Source: Tridacna crocea (Eukaryota > Mollusca > Bivalvia > Cardiida > Cardiidae). From it: a DNA stretch of 64,000 bases. The translations under genes and the position numbers were made by a program. The number at the start of each line of letters is the position of its first letter. The stretch's first letter is position 1. The notes under the pieces were generated by a model. That model saw nothing but the letters and a program-made list of their open reading frames with translations. It was not told where the DNA came from and did no database searches. Positions 11,845-24,116 of the stretch are shown piece by piece. Location of the stretch: contig OX031062.1 of NCBI GenBank assembly GCA_943736015.1, forward strand, positions 3,826,501 through 3,890,500. Direction: 5' to 3'.

Positions 11845-11965
11845 TGAAGCTGCTAAGCGCGATTCTAGGACCTTTTGCGGACAGTGTAGATCAAGATCAG
11901 ACTGCACAGAACGTGCAGTCTGATCTTTGGTCTACACTGTCCGATAAGGAGACATTTTTTTCTCG
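11845..11965. mobile_element. AGATCAGACTGCAC hairpin element, copy 1
   Basis: GCTGCTAAGCGCGA leads into a stem ACAGTGTAGATCAAGATCAG that pairs with its inverse ending CACTGT, centred on ACGTGCAGT. Confidence 0.75.
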
Positions 11966-12100
11966 TAAAAATAACTTTAAGATGGCAATGATTGAATTTT
12001 TACAAATGACTTCAATCTTATAGTTTAGATATTTAGTATGCTAACCATTTACCGTACAGTTTCGGAGTTTAACGATAACGACCTTGGGAAAGTGGCCTTT

Positions 12101-12329
12101 TTAACCCATTACCACACAATCCCTACTTTTGACGACCCTGAGAAAGAAGCCTTAAGAAAACATTGTGGGAAAAGGAGAAAATGCTGGTAACCAGCATTTT
12201 GTCCTTTTCCCGCAATGCTTTCTACCCATCCCAAACCAAATTTCAATTTTCCAGTCACATTTATTTTGTTATCTGCAATTGTTTTCAATTTTGCCCGGTC
12301 GAAAAATTTGTTGTTTGGTAAAGAGTTAA
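12101..12329 (+). mobile_element. TTAA MITE, A type, full length
   Basis: The right half reads CGCAATGCTTTC in place of CACAATGTTTTC. It is the first of three copies in a row. Confidence 0.9.
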
Positions 12330-12586
12330 AACATTGCGGGAAAAAGGAGAAAATGCTAGTAACCAGCATTTTCTTTTTTTTCCCATAATATTTTCATCCT
12401 ATTAAAGAAAAAATGCATCATTTGAACAACATTGAAATTGCCGTCTGATTCACATTGAAATTTGTTTTGGGAAGGGTAGAAAACATTGTAGGAAAATGAG
12501 AAAATGTTGGTTATATTTTTCCTACAGTGTTTTCAAAAGTCTTCATCAGGATCGTTAAAAGTTGGGATTGTGTGGTAAAGGGTTAA
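12326..12586. mobile_element. Two truncated TTAA MITEs back to back
   Basis: A core with GCTAGTAACCAGC (to about 12420) has lost its left end. A '-' copy follows, ending GTGTGGTAAAGGGTTAA. Confidence 0.7.
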
Positions 12587-12589
12587 GCC

Positions 12590-14308
12590 CATCTTTTATC
12601 AGAACATGACGCATTGTAAATGCATGGGCGTAGTTGTTGTTTGCAAAAGGCGCAGCTGCAAACACTTTGCCAAAGGAAAAAAAAGAAAAGAGAGAGAAAT
12701 TTGCCAAAAAGCGTCATCAAAGCTAACAAATAGGTTCATACATTTCAAGCAATTTCTGAGACAGACCTGCCTGGTAAATCCCCCATCCCAACTCTCCTGG
12801 CGGTATTTTGCCCCTGGGATGAAACCTTTGTGTTTACTTCATTTTGGGAAAGCTACGGCCCTGCATCTTCGCTGGTCAAGATGACGATCAATACGTGGAT
12901 CTTACCCAAACAGTGATCGTTACCTTGACTAGCGAAAATGACGGACCTGTAATGGTTAGGATATACCTTGATTCCTAAAAATCTCTGAAACACAACATTG
13001 ACTGAAAATCAAAGCGTTGAGAACGCTGAAGTGGTATTTAAGGAAGCCATTTTGTGGAATTAACAATTTGAGAGAAAAAGAGAAATATTATTCTAATATT
13101 GGCTTGAAAGTCAACCTATTAAGCAACTGAACACCTTTTTGGCTAAAGAGAGAGTAATCATAACAAAGTTAGGATTATTTGTGTATTGGTGATCTCCCTT
13201 CGATCGTTAGGAGTGAGGAGTAGATTCTCTTGACAGTAGGGTGCATGTTGAGCAGAGAGAGAAACCATGTAAATATATGGAATTAAATTAAGTTTGTACC
13301 TGAAAACTTTGATTTTGAAATATCTTTGGCCGTTAACATGAAATTCCCAACATTACAATCAATTATTTTTATCTATAAATGTTCATGCCAAATCAAATGG
13401 AGAAGTGTGCAATCATGAGATGAACACGCCATGGGACGAGCTGGTTTTGGAACGAAAAAGCCCAGGACAAAGCCATCGGCAGACAAGTATTGTATCATTG
13501 CGCCCATAGTAGGCTATGAGCGAGAAAAGCTATTTTAAATCAAAAACTAGTATTTCCACGATCGATGACCTCACCCAATGTATTTCAAAATGCCATTTCC
13601 ACTTACATACCTGAGTGCTACCGAAAAACTCATTTGCCTGGGAAAAAATGAATTTAATTGGGTTTGTTTCCTTCGGCTTTGCACAATATACGAGACATGG
13701 TCTTCAAAATTCAGTATTAAACTCATAGTGGTATGTCTTCGACAAATACCATAAAAACTGGCATAAAACCGGCAACTCCTTACCGCTAATCGCGAAAACC
13801 CATGAAAATCACAATTATGCGCCAAACAAATTGCAAATATATTTTGGATTCATTTCGTATACATCGAGTACAATATTCTTAAACAGATAGAAGCTGAAAT
13901 GCCATTTAATTCTTATCGTTTCATTCGTAAAACAATGCCACATATATACATAGAACTGTATAGTGTTGTGAAGTTCCCGGCATCATGCCAAAACGCTCAG
14001 ACTGCGTCTAAGCATGGTAGTTTTCGTGAAAACCTGCCGAAAATACTGTACAATATTTAACTTCAAACACGATATTTAAATGTATCATACTGTATGTAAA
14101 AAACACATCTAACAAACAAAATGAAATTGAACATCAAGACGCTATTACTCGGTAGTAGTTCTCGCTAGAAATGATTACATGGTGCCTATTTATAACCGAG
14201 ATGTCCCCAAAACCAGCAAAAGCGGTTTTGTTTACGCACATTTGAGACAAAAAATTTACGCATTACAATGTAAAGCTGAAAATTATCGAATCTTTAAAAC
14301 AAACTGTG
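12590..14308. other. Intronic or intergenic stretch downstream of GPCR exon 1
   Basis: If the GPCR gene continues leftwards this is its first intron. A phrase like GGGCGTAGTTGTTGTTTGC near 12628 recurs in altered form near 25488 and is probably a repeat scrap. No TM3-TM7 exon was seen. Confidence 0.5.
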
Positions 14309-14522
14309 TAACCCTTTGGCTGCTAAGCGCGACAAACTGACCTTTTGCGGGCAGTATAAATCAAGATCAGACTGCACAGAACGTGCGGTCTGATCTTGAA
14401 TCTACACCGTCCGTTCAGGAGATATTATTCCAAAACATAAACATATCTTTGAAATAGCAACATTTGGGTTTTTACTATCGAATTGAAAATTTCATTTTAG
14501 TTATTTTAGCAGGATAAGGGTT
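14309..14522. mobile_element. AGATCAGACTGCAC hairpin element, full copy beside the GPCR donor
   Basis: The ends TAACCCTTTGGCTGCTAA and TTAGCAGGATAAGGGTTA are inverted, so this copy shows the full 214-bp element. Its right end is 9 bases from the splice donor of the GPCR exon at 14531-14536. Confidence 0.75.
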
Positions 14523-14535
14523 AAAAAACTCTTAC

Positions 14536-14962
14536 CTTGTGCAAAACTGTTGATCTTGCAGAAAAAGTCACCAAGTACCCATCCTTCTGTCAAGTTGTTC
14601 ACGAGATGTACCCACGTGCAGCATAACGTCACCAGAATGTCCGCCACGGCGAGGTTCACAATAAAAAAGTTTGTCGTCGACTGCATCTTCTTGTTCCGCA
14701 TTACAACAACAACAATTAAGGCGTTGCCAACCATGGCACCAAGCACGATAATGCTGTATAACGTGATCTTCGCGCTCATTTCCCATAAACTTACACGTTT
14801 AAAATCTCCCGGGTAGTTCATGTTTACGTAGTCAAAGTAGTAGTACCTGTCGTCGATCACGTTCGTGTTGAGCTTGTCGGGAAGCTCCGTTGTATTTACG
14901 GAGTACAAAGCTTGGGCCAAAGTCTGGGAGTTCGTGGGTAGTTGGATTTCAGCGCCTTTCAT
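14536..14962 (-). CDS. Class A (rhodopsin-type) peptide GPCR, first coding exon (partial gene)
   Basis: This exon encodes 142 residues, reading leftwards. The N-terminus is extracellular, with an NTT glycosylation sequon at N23 and an acidic tyrosine-rich stretch (DDRYYYFDY, residues 37-45). TM1 spans about 64-87 and contains the GN pair at 79-80. A short basic loop RNKKMQSTTN follows, then TM2 at about 98-121 with the class A signature NLAVAD (D108 is the usual sodium-site aspartate). ECL1 carries W128, C135 fits the conserved TM3 disulfide cysteine, and an NLT sequon lies at 123-125. The exon ends in SFAQ at the start of TM3, at a strong donor CAAG|GTAAGAG, giving a phase 1 intron. The first Met is chosen because an in-frame TAA lies 18 bases upstream. 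The pattern resembles invertebrate neuropeptide receptors and GPR83-like receptors, but the ligand cannot be told. Codons after 14536 in the open frame are intronic. TM3-TM7 exons were not found in the window. Confidence 0.88.
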
Positions 14963-15783
14963 TCTTTTTATTTTATTTTAATTTTCAAACGACGAAAAAA
15001 TATTGACATATGAATAGACAAATCAAAGGCAATGAATTCAAGTACGTTGTACACAAGTTTTCATTTTTTACACGCTATCAACGAATAATTCGTCGTAATT
15101 CATTGTTACAAAAAATAAACTCAACAAAAATCTTTGCAGACCCCAATATCTCAAACTGTAAATTGAAAAAAAAAGTTTTCTATTTTCATTCCTCTTTGAA
15201 AATAATATTTAACACAGTTTGTTAAACCAATTCCAGTGATAATAATACACTGAACATACAAGATGTTTTCTTCAAAATGTATATATATATGGATATTTAA
15301 ATCAATGGCAACATCTTGTAGCACCACTGTACACAGCAAAAAGTTCTTCTGAACATTGAGGTTAGTGAGCGCTATACTTGCCTTATCAAGTAATTGCGTC
15401 ATTGGCTTTTCCAAGCACTGATCACTTAGTGGCCTGGAATCGTTATAAATAGCATTAAGTAAATCCAATATTCTTTACTTCTCTATCTTTGCCTGCAAGT
15501 TACAGTATAAAACAAGGTTTTGTGGGGTTATATCGGAATAAAATATAGGGGAAAAAAGAAACATACAGTCTAAATCAAGAGTTTACAGGTGTACACAGGG
15601 ATAAGATCAAGGTTATAAAAGGAGAGGGGGGGGGGGTCTTGACCTGTGGGTCTTTACCCAACGACAAATTCTAAGACTAACCTGAAATAAGATTATTTGC
15701 AGATGGCAAATGAAATAGGCTTCACATAGTGGACCTTGCCTCGAAATTTGATAAATAGAGTGAAAATGTACAGCTGATATTGA
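14963..15783. other. Presumed 5' flank of the GPCR exon
   Basis: AT-rich. A possible 5' UTR or promoter, but no TATA or initiator can be assigned. It includes a G-run at 15626. Confidence 0.4.
15316..15468 (-). other. Possible coding remnant upstream of the GPCR exon
   Basis: The minus-strand frame beginning DLLNAIYNDSRPLSDQCLE has a protein-like start, but there is no ATG at its head and the sequence becomes low-complexity downstream. It might be a 5' exon or chance. There is no splice evidence. Confidence 0.12.
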
Positions 15784-15806
15784 GGGGGGGGGGGGGGGGG
15801 GGGGGT
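15784..15806. repeat. Poly-G tract
   Basis: A run of about 22 G; a shorter one lies at 15626-15637, and another near 26082-26110 with GGGGGAT repeats. These are candidate quadruplex sites or assembly-fragile points. Confidence 0.9.
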
Positions 15807-15824
15807 ATTTAGAATTCTATATGG

Positions 15825-15912
15825 GGTCCTGAGTGGCTCTGTGGTGAAGTGTAGGAGATTTTTTCAGAGTCTGCTTGCAGCCCAGTTCTGGTGACACCAA
15901 GTAAGTTATTTG
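15825..15912 (+). repeat. tRNA-derived head fragment
   Basis: GGTCCTGAGTGGCTCTGTGG and TGAAGTGTAGGAG match the heads at 9110 and 21425. It follows a G tract directly. Confidence 0.45.
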
Positions 15913-15967
15913 TCGGCATAATGTAACTGAAATAATGTTGAAATCCTCGTACAACACTATTGATCTC

Positions 15968-16188
15968 TTTAGCACACAATCCCGACTTTAAACACTCCTG
16001 TGAAAGAAGCCTTTCGAAAACACTGTGGGAAAATGAGAAAATGCTGGTAACCAGCATTTTCTCCTTTTCCCACAAAGTTTATTTCCGTTCCTGAAACAAA
16101 GTTCAATTTTTGAGTCACATTCATTTTGTCGTCTGCTAATGCTTTCAATTTGGACCAGTCCATATTCTGTCGTTTGGTAAAGAGTCAG
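15968..16188 (+). mobile_element. TTAA MITE, A type
   Basis: The left TTAA is lost (TTTAGCACACAATCCC). The right end stops at AAAGAGTCA, beside a GATC repeat. Confidence 0.75.
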
Positions 16189-16597
16189 TCAATCGATCGA
16201 TCGATCGATCTATCAATCAATCTATCCCATTGGAATCATCATAGAAAACTTCTATTTTTTAAAACTGAATTAAGTAGAGCATTACTACCAAACCTTTATG
16301 GGCTACGTATCCTCTTGATGAATCTCGAGCTTTCGCGTCAGTATTACGCATCGTTTTATAGATTTTTTTTAAACGTTATTTCATTAATATCGACGTAACC
16401 TATTCTTTCCGTAGTTTCCTTTACAAGAACTTCTCACAAATTTCTTCCCAAGCCACTGGCTGCTTTTCCCATAATCGTCTTCGAAAAAATGATCAGCGGT
16501 GAGAGAGGAATGGATCCTAATGCAATGACTATATCATCAGTCCTAGTTTAATTTTTTTTTTTTTTTTATTCAACATAATAACAATTATATCAATCAT

Positions 16598-16689
16598 TGT
16601 TACCAGCATTTTCTCCTTTTCCCACAATGTTTTCAAATGGCTTCTTTCTCAGGGTCGTTAAAAACAGGGATTGCATGCTGAAGGGTTAA
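16598..16689 (-). mobile_element. TTAA MITE, right half only
   Basis: It begins inside the core at GTTACCAGC and runs to GAAGGGTTAA. Confidence 0.75.
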
Positions 16690-17291
16690 ATCGTTCTGTC
16701 ACCATTATTGCTTCGAAACGCGTTTATTTCTACACGTGACTTTCTGCCATGGCAATAAGAGTGACCGGTCATGAACATATCCCAGATAACCTACTAGTTA
16801 GCAAACGTGGGCTTAATAGACCTAATTAGATCTGGACTTAACAGAAAACGACATCGAGGCAATTATCATCGAGTTGTCGGCTTTTCATTTGCGAAATTTA
16901 TCCAATCCTCGCGATTTTTGTCAAAACCCTCCCGAGGTTGCTTCTAAAGATCTCGCGTATGTATATACATGTATGCATGTTTTCTGTGCAAGCCACGACG
17001 CCATCTCGCATGAATCAGATCTGGCCATAAAACAAGTAATATCGAGTTTTTTAAGAACTCTCCAAACAAAACTTTTTGGAAACTTTGTGAGAAAAGGAGA
17101 ATGTTTAATGACCGACAGACTTTTCGCATTCAGTACATCACTAAATGATCTACACAAACGTGACAGCCGAAAGTTGGCAGCAACAAACAAGGAAAACGTT
17201 TTTATTTTCCTTGTACATAGTGGATAAAAAAAAAAAAAACGTTTTTCAATTAATTTCATTAAACCATATATGAATGTTTAGAATTTGTATT
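16690..17291. other. Unassigned stretch left of the 46-bp satellite
   Basis: A 117-codon plus-strand frame (16874-17227) and overlapping minus frames exist, but the segment GTGAGAAAAGGAGAATG is MITE-like and no domain is visible. Confidence 0.45.
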
Positions 17292-20200
17292 CGGTCGAAC
17301 TGTAGACGATCATTATTAACATTACGCTAAAAATTTTCATCGAACAATGTCGAACTATAGAGTATCATTACTGACAAAGTTTTCATCGAACTATGCCGAA
17401 CTATAGAGTATCATTATTGACAAAGTTTTCATCGCACTATGTCTATCTGTAGAGAATCATTATTGACGGAGTTTTCACCGCACTATGCCGAACTGCGCAC
17501 TATTTCGAACTGTACAGAATCATTATTGACGAAGTTTTCATCGCACTATGTCGAACTGTTGAGGATCATTATTGACGAAGTTTTCACCGCACTATGCCGA
17601 ACTGCGCACTCTGTCGAACTGTAGAGAATCATTACTGACGAAGTTTTCACCGCACAATGCTGAACTGCGCACTATGTCGAACTGTAGAGAATCATTACTG
17701 ACGAAGTTTTCATCGCATAAGGTCGAACTGTTGAGGATCATTATTGACGAAGTTTTCATCGCGCTATTTCGAACAGTAGAGGATCGTTATTGACAAAATT
17801 TCACTTGCACACTGTCGAATTGTAGAATATCATTCATGAGGAAATTTTCATTGCACCATGTCGAAATGTAGAGGGTCTTTATTAACAAGATTTGCATTGT
17901 ACTTTATTGAAATGTAAGGGATCATTTATGACAAAATTTCCTTTGCACAATGTCTTACTGTAGAGAATCATTATTGACAAAGTTGTCATTGCACTATGTC
18001 GAACGTTAGAAAATAATTATTTACAAAAAAAAATCATTGCAATTTTTCAATTCTAGAGTATCATAATTTAAAAAAAAAATCATTTTATTATGTTCAACCA
18101 TAGCAAAGGATTATTTACAAACTTTTCATGGCAGTATGTATAACTGTAGGGGATCAATTTTGACAACACTTTTAGTGCATATTGGCCAGCTAAAGAAAAT
18201 CATTAATTATGTAAATTTCACTGCGTTTATTCGTTATTTTCCAAAGAGAAAAATCACTACACTTTGTCGAACTGTAGAATACATCATTTATGACAAACAA
18301 AATTTTCATTGCGCGTTGTCGAACTGTAAAGGATCAATATTGATAAAAGCTTTTTTGTACTATGTCACTGTAGAAAATCATTATTGACAAAATTTTAATT
18401 GCTCTAAACCAAACTGTGAAAAAGTAAGAAAACAGTCTCTTCACTTCGTCGAACTGTAGGGGAAAGTTATTGACAACTTGTCATTGCACTATGTCGAACT
18501 GTAGATGATCATTATTGACGAAATTTTCATCGCACTGTGTCTTACAGTAGAGAATCATTACTGAGGAAGTTTTCATCGCACCATGTCGAGCTGTGAAGAA
18601 CCATTACTGACGAAATCGTCATCGCATCATCTCGAACTGTAATGAACCATTACTGACGAAGTCGTCATTGCACCATGTCTAACTGTAGAGGATCATTATT
18701 AACAAGCTTTATTGCACTATGCCGAACTGTAGAGAATCATTATTGACGAAGTTGTCACTGCATTATGTCTAACCGTAGACGATTATTATTAACAAGTTTT
18801 CATTGCACTATGTCAAACTGTAAGCGAATTATATTAGCAAAATTGTCATTGCACTATGTCGAACTGTAGAGGATCATTATTGACTTGCACTCTGTCGAAC
18901 TGTAGAGGATCATTATTAAAAACTTTTCATTGCACTATGTCTAACTGCAAGAGAATCTTTATTGACAAAATTGTCATCGCACTATGTCGAACTGTAAAGG
19001 ATTATTTTTGACAATTTTTGATTGCACGATGTCGAACTGTAAGAGAATCATTATTGACAAAACTGTCATCACACTATGTCGAAATGTAGAGGATCATTAT
19101 TGACAAGTTTTCATTGCACTAGGTCTAACTGTAGAGGGTCACTATTGCCAAAGTTTTCATTGCACTATGTCGCACTGTAGAGGATCATTGCTGATATCAA
19201 TTATTATACAATGTGTAACTGTAGAAGATCATTTTTGACAAAGTTCTCGTTGCACTTTGTCCAACTTACCAAATAATTACTGACTAAAATTTCATTTCAT
19301 TATGTCGAAATGTAGAGAATCTTTTTTGACAAAATTTGCACTTCGTCGAACGTTGAACGATCATTACTGACACAATTTTATTTTGTTATGTGAAACTGCA
19401 GGGGATAATTTTTGACGGAAGTTTCAATATACTTTGTCGAATTGTAGGGGATAAATAATGACTAAAGTTTCATTGCCTCTATGTCGAAATGCAGGTGATA
19501 ATTACTGACGAACTTTTCATTTTACTATGTCGAAATTGGAACGATCATTATCGACGAAATGTTCTTTGCATTATGTAGAAAATGTAGGATATCATTATTA
19601 GGGAAAAAAATCATATCACTATGTGAAACTGTAGAATATCTTTATTAAAGAAAAAAACATTGCACTATTTCCAACTGTGGAGGATCATTATTGACAATTT
19701 TATCATTGCACTTTGTCGACCTGCAGAGGATCATTATTGACAAAATTTTCATTGCACATTGTCGAACTGCAGAATGTCATTATTGACAAAAAAATCATTG
19801 CATGATGTCTAACTGCAGAGGATCATTACTGACAAAAGTTGTCATCGTACTGTGTGGAATTGTGCGGGTCACAATTAACAAATATTTCATTGCATTAAAT
19901 CGAAATGTGGAAAAAAAATTACATTGCATTATGTTGAACTGCAGAGGATCATTATTTTCCTCGCACCTTTTCGAACTTTAGAATATCATACGAGCGTTAT
20001 TTCAATTGCACTATGTCAAAATTAGGAGATCATGACAAAATTTCCATTGCACTATTTGCAAGTGTAAAGAATAATTATTGACAAAGTTTTCGTTTCACTA
20101 CGCGGTACTATAGCATATCATTTTTGATGAAATTTTCATTGCACTATGTCGTTCTGTACAGGATCATTATTGAGCAACTTTTATTGTACGATTTCAACTG

Positions 20201-20415
20201 TAGAGGGCCATTAAATATTTACGATTTTTTTTATTCCACTATGTCGAACTGAGGACGAAATATACTGACCAACTTTCATCGCACTATGTCAAACTGATAC
20301 CGATAGTTTTTGACGATTTTTTTCACTGCTCTATTTAGAACTGTAGAATATCATTTTCGAGAAAATTTTCGCTGCATTATGTCGAACTTTGAAGGATCAT
20401 TACTGACGAAATTTT
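17292..20415. repeat. 46-bp satellite, about 68 units
   Basis: The unit resembles GTCGAACTGTAGAGAATCAT then TATTGACGAAGTTTTCATCG and CACTAT. Units between about 17440 and 17790, and again near 18480-18780 and 19680-19850, are the most alike; many others are diverged, with T/A-rich slips. Open frames near 17439-17793 are by-products of the repeat. Confidence 0.9.
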
Positions 20416-20558
20416 GTTGGCCAAGACCAGCTTTCTGTTTTCATTCGTAAATTATATCCAGACAACAATAGATTAATGTAAAATGGACGAAGGCTATTTT
20501 TAGGAATGTTTAATTGTGTTTAGGGCAAAATGTTTGTTAAAGTACTGCATATAATCTT

Positions 20559-20787
20559 TTAACTCTTTACCACACAATCGCGACTTTTAACGACCCTGAG
20601 AAAAATAGCTTTTGAAAACATTGTGGGAAAAGGTGAAATGCTGGTAACCAGCATTTTCTCCTTTTCCCACCATGTTTTCTACCCTTTCCAAATCAAATTT
20701 CAGTTTTTCATTCACAATTATTTTGTCGTCTGCAAATGCTTCCAATTTCGACAAGTCCAAAATTTGCCGTTTGGTAAAGACTTTTAA
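20559..20787 (+). mobile_element. TTAA MITE, A type, full length
   Basis: It lies 150 bp beyond the 46-bp satellite. The core has AGGTGAAATG on the left arm, so it is imperfect. Confidence 0.85.
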
Positions 20788-21424
20788 AAGAAAATTCTGT
20801 GATGGATATAAACTAATCCACGTTAAGACAGAAAAAAACGTGATCAGTAAATACATTTTTGGTAAAAAAGGAATTTTATTAACATGGTTTCTTTTGTATA
20901 TATATATAAATTCAGCTAAAATTTAAGACCCAGAGTTGTTTTTAAAAATTTAAAAAGAGAAGATTATGTTTCCTGATATTTTTATAAACTCATTAGTTTC
21001 TGATTATACACAATCATTTTTCTTGTTTCTACATTTAAACAGACTTTAGCATTATTTCAATTTAAGTTTGAAATGCAGATGCTTTCTATTTGTAATTCTT
21101 TAAGTCTTCTCATAATCGAAAAACTTTTTAGGTTTCATACTTTTTTTCTGATTTAGTCATGGCCATAATTTCACATTTTCCTATCATCTTACGAACTGAG
21201 TTCGTTAAGTTTTAGGATCACAGGACTAGACTTTAGGACTTTAGAATTCGATTTACAATCTTTTTACACCAAAGTATGCAAATGATATTTTATTTAGAGG
21301 AAACATTGTTTCTGTATTCTTTAGTATATCTTATAAAAAAGAAAGTGTCGAATAACGGGGATTTGAAATTCGCACTGTCCAGTTTTTTCCACTCTTCCCT
21401 TGATCTACACACACACACACAAAA
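20788..21424. other. Unassigned AT-rich stretch
   Basis: Nothing is supported apart from a (CA)n run near 21408. Confidence 0.5.
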
Positions 21425-21668
21425 CACAGGAAGGCGAATGATTGATTGAATGATTGGTGTTGTACGTCGCCTTCAACATTATTTCAGTAATATCACGGCG
21501 ACAGCTCTTATGTTTATGTAGATCCTGAGCTTCAAAGGTTCTAGGCTGGAACTTCATATAGTTTAGTCCAGGGGCACTCTAACGGGAAGCCCACTGCTTA
21601 TAGTTTGGTAGGAACCCGGGTCCGCCAGGTTAGGAGTCCCACACTTTACCACTGAGCCATGTAGGATC
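21425..21668 (-). mobile_element. Second tRNA-headed SINE
   Basis: The minus-strand head has TGGCTCAGTGGTAAAGTGTG and a weakened box B. The body contains ACGTCGCCTTCAACATTATT and AGTAATATCACGGCG, which follows the conserved central domain of molluscan SINEs. Confidence 0.7.
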
Positions 21669-21787
21669 TTAGATCCACATGTAGAGGGGCCCTTAATTGT
21701 AGTAAGATTGGGTTGCGGTTGTTCAATGTCCGACACCTATGCAATAATGACTTTTTAGTTATTGTTGCTTTGTCAAAAAAAGGTTTA

Positions 21788-21885
21788 TCAAATGGCCGCC
21801 ATTTCATTATTAGACCCGTCGAACCCGGGGCCTGTATGTAACGAGTCCTACACGTTAGCCTTGGACCACACATGAGCCATCTGAA
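21788..21885 (-). repeat. tRNA-derived head fragment
   Basis: The minus strand carries a box A-like ATGGCTCATGTGTGG and box B GGGTTCGACGGG. It lies 120 bp from the SINE at 21425. Confidence 0.45.
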
Positions 21886-23414
21886 AAGCGTAACACCGTA
21901 ATTACAAGCAACGACTATACGAGGTCACTGACCTTATTTCAGGAGATATTTTTGTCCGCCAAGAAAGTGCTGCAATAATGTGATTAATTAGCGTGCTTCT
22001 TTTTATGCACCTCTTGTCTCTGATCTGATTAAGTTCAATTACTGAAGACATGATAGATTGCTGAATATCGTCTATTACAAATTGTCATGATGCTTTGGGT
22101 CATGTCGATCCTTTGCTAGATATTTCCTTCCCGAGACCAATCTGTAGAGGAAACTTTTCAGGTCATCGTAGCCAAACTTTTGTCGTCTGGTAAAGAGTTA
22201 AGGCACTTTTAGGTCTAATACTTAGGAAACCACGGGTAAACAAAAAAGTGGCATCATGTCTGAATTATTATCAAACGCAGCTCTCTTTACTAACGGAGGA
22301 AAACTTTACTGTGGGTAATATTTTTATAAGGCTTTCAATTCTCAATTTTTTTTCCCGTTAAGGATATGTTAACGATTTGTCATTGCGGACACCGAGTATG
22401 TTCCGATAAAACGTCCAAAATCAGTTAAGTTGCGCCATTTACACTGCAATTTCGGCCATAATATTTGGAACACAAAATTTAATTCAACCTCGTTTTTTGT
22501 AAGCTTTCAGCCTTTTGATATACAGATTCGATACTTAAAGTGTTTGCACTGGATTTTTTAAGCACAAAAATCAGATCCTATAGAAGTGGGTGAAAAACAG
22601 CCGTGAATTACGTTACAAAACCGCGACTTGATAAAATGAATACGCACTATGAACATGATACGATATATTGCTTTCATTTGTAAATCTGAACACTGCATAT
22701 GTGTCTTTAAAATGAACAAGCGTCAAATTTTGGTCATATATTGCATAATGAGAAAGCAGTACCTCTTTCATTTGAACATGTGATGAAATTTTTGGTTGCA
22801 AATCTTAATTGCATCGAATTCTAAGAAATAAGGTAATTGTCGTGGATCTGTGTGAAAGAAATTGACGATCATTTATAGCTTATTAGGAAGCTATGTTATC
22901 ATGCATTATATGAATGCTTACTTGGTATGGATGAAAGCAACTATTTTACTGTGTTCGGCTTGTACTATGGAGTGGTAACTTGTAACGTAATTCACATATA
23001 GAAGAAAATTAAAATGAACTAATATTTAAGAAATGTTTCTTCTTTCATTAAATTTAAAATCAAATCCTCTAAGAATACTGTAGCAAACTGAAAATAAATG
23101 GACCTTTGAAACTGTAAGAAATGAATAATAACACTTTTGAGATTCAACAGCAGCAATTTGTGTCAGTTTTAGACACAACTTTACAAATACTACTAAATGT
23201 ATTATATGCAGGGCATAAAAAGCGAATAAAATGCAAAAGTCTACTATTTCCTAATAGGCTGTTCCAGAATGTTCCAGTCATAAATTATAACCAAACATGA
23301 GTACAGACTGTTCACTTATGATGAAAATGTTGTAATGTAATTCAAGTCAAAGCTATAACGTAATTCACTTGTACTTCAGCGACTTAATTATTTGGAAAAT
23401 AAATCAAATTACTT

Positions 23415-23641
23415 TTAACCTTTCCAAAAGAACAAATTTTAGACTCCTCCAAACTGAAAGAGTTTGCAGACGATAATTTCAAATTTGATAAAAATGGCAG
23501 AATGGTCTATAAAAGGGTAGAAAACACTATGGGAGAAGGAGAGATTGCTCGTTACGAGCAATTTCTCCTTTTCCAACAGTGTTTTCAAAATACTTGTACT
23601 GCAGACACATAAAAACCAGGGCTTGTTTGGGAAAGTGTTAA
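23415..23641 (-). mobile_element. TTAA MITE, C type
   Basis: The core is GCTCGTTACGAGC. It shares the TTAA at 23638-23641 with the next copy. Confidence 0.85.
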
Positions 23642-23866
23642 CTCTTTACCAAACAACAAAATTTAAGACCAGTCCAATTTGAAAGACTTTGCAGACGACA
23701 AATTAAATCTGATTTATAAAATGAATTTGGTTATTGGAAGAGTAGAAAACAGCGTGGGAAAAGGAGAAAATGCTGGTTACCAGCATTGTCTCCTTTTCCC
23801 TGATTGTGTTCAAAAAGCCTCTTTGTCAGGGCCGTTAAAAGTCGGGATTGTATGGTAAAGAATTAA
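23638..23866 (-). mobile_element. TTAA MITE, A type
   Basis: It sits head-to-tail with the C-type copy. The right arm of the core reads CCCTGATTGTGTTC. Confidence 0.85.
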
Positions 23867-23915
23867 AGAAACTCAGTGTAACACAAACTGTCTCTCGTCC
23901 AGTTTTGTTTACTTT

Positions 23916-24116
23916 TTATAGGCCAAACAACTGCTCAATGGTGTTAATTTCTTCCTGTCGAAATTTGACTATGTTTCTTGTTTTTCCAATGCGAATTGGT
24001 TCGTTTACAGCCATTAATATAGCGTCGGCTGTTATCCAGACTGTGTCTGGCTTACCGGGCCACTTGAAGAATTTTTTTTGCATCAACCATGGACGATACA
24101 AAGTATTCTTTGTCAC
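23916..24116 (-). pseudogene. Coding-like relic ORF inside a TIR-bounded unit
   Basis: A 66-codon minus-strand frame contains KWPGKPDTVWITADAIL, then NEPIRIGK and a helix-like end NTIEQLFGL. The composition is more protein-like than that of the other short ORFs here, and it sits inside the 22.4-25.2 kb unit. It could be the remnant of a transposon-borne gene. An overlapping plus-strand frame (23848-24234) looks non-coding. No family was identified. Confidence 0.25.

Noticed and set aside
13590-13650. Possible mini-exon on the minus strand (acceptor TTTTTTCCCAG, donor CAG|GTATGTAAG)
   Set aside because: The 27-base product has no GPCR TM3 features and no phase or homology support.
16874-17227. 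117-codon plus-strand ORF
   Set aside because: It contains a MITE-like segment and has overlapping ORFs on the other strand.
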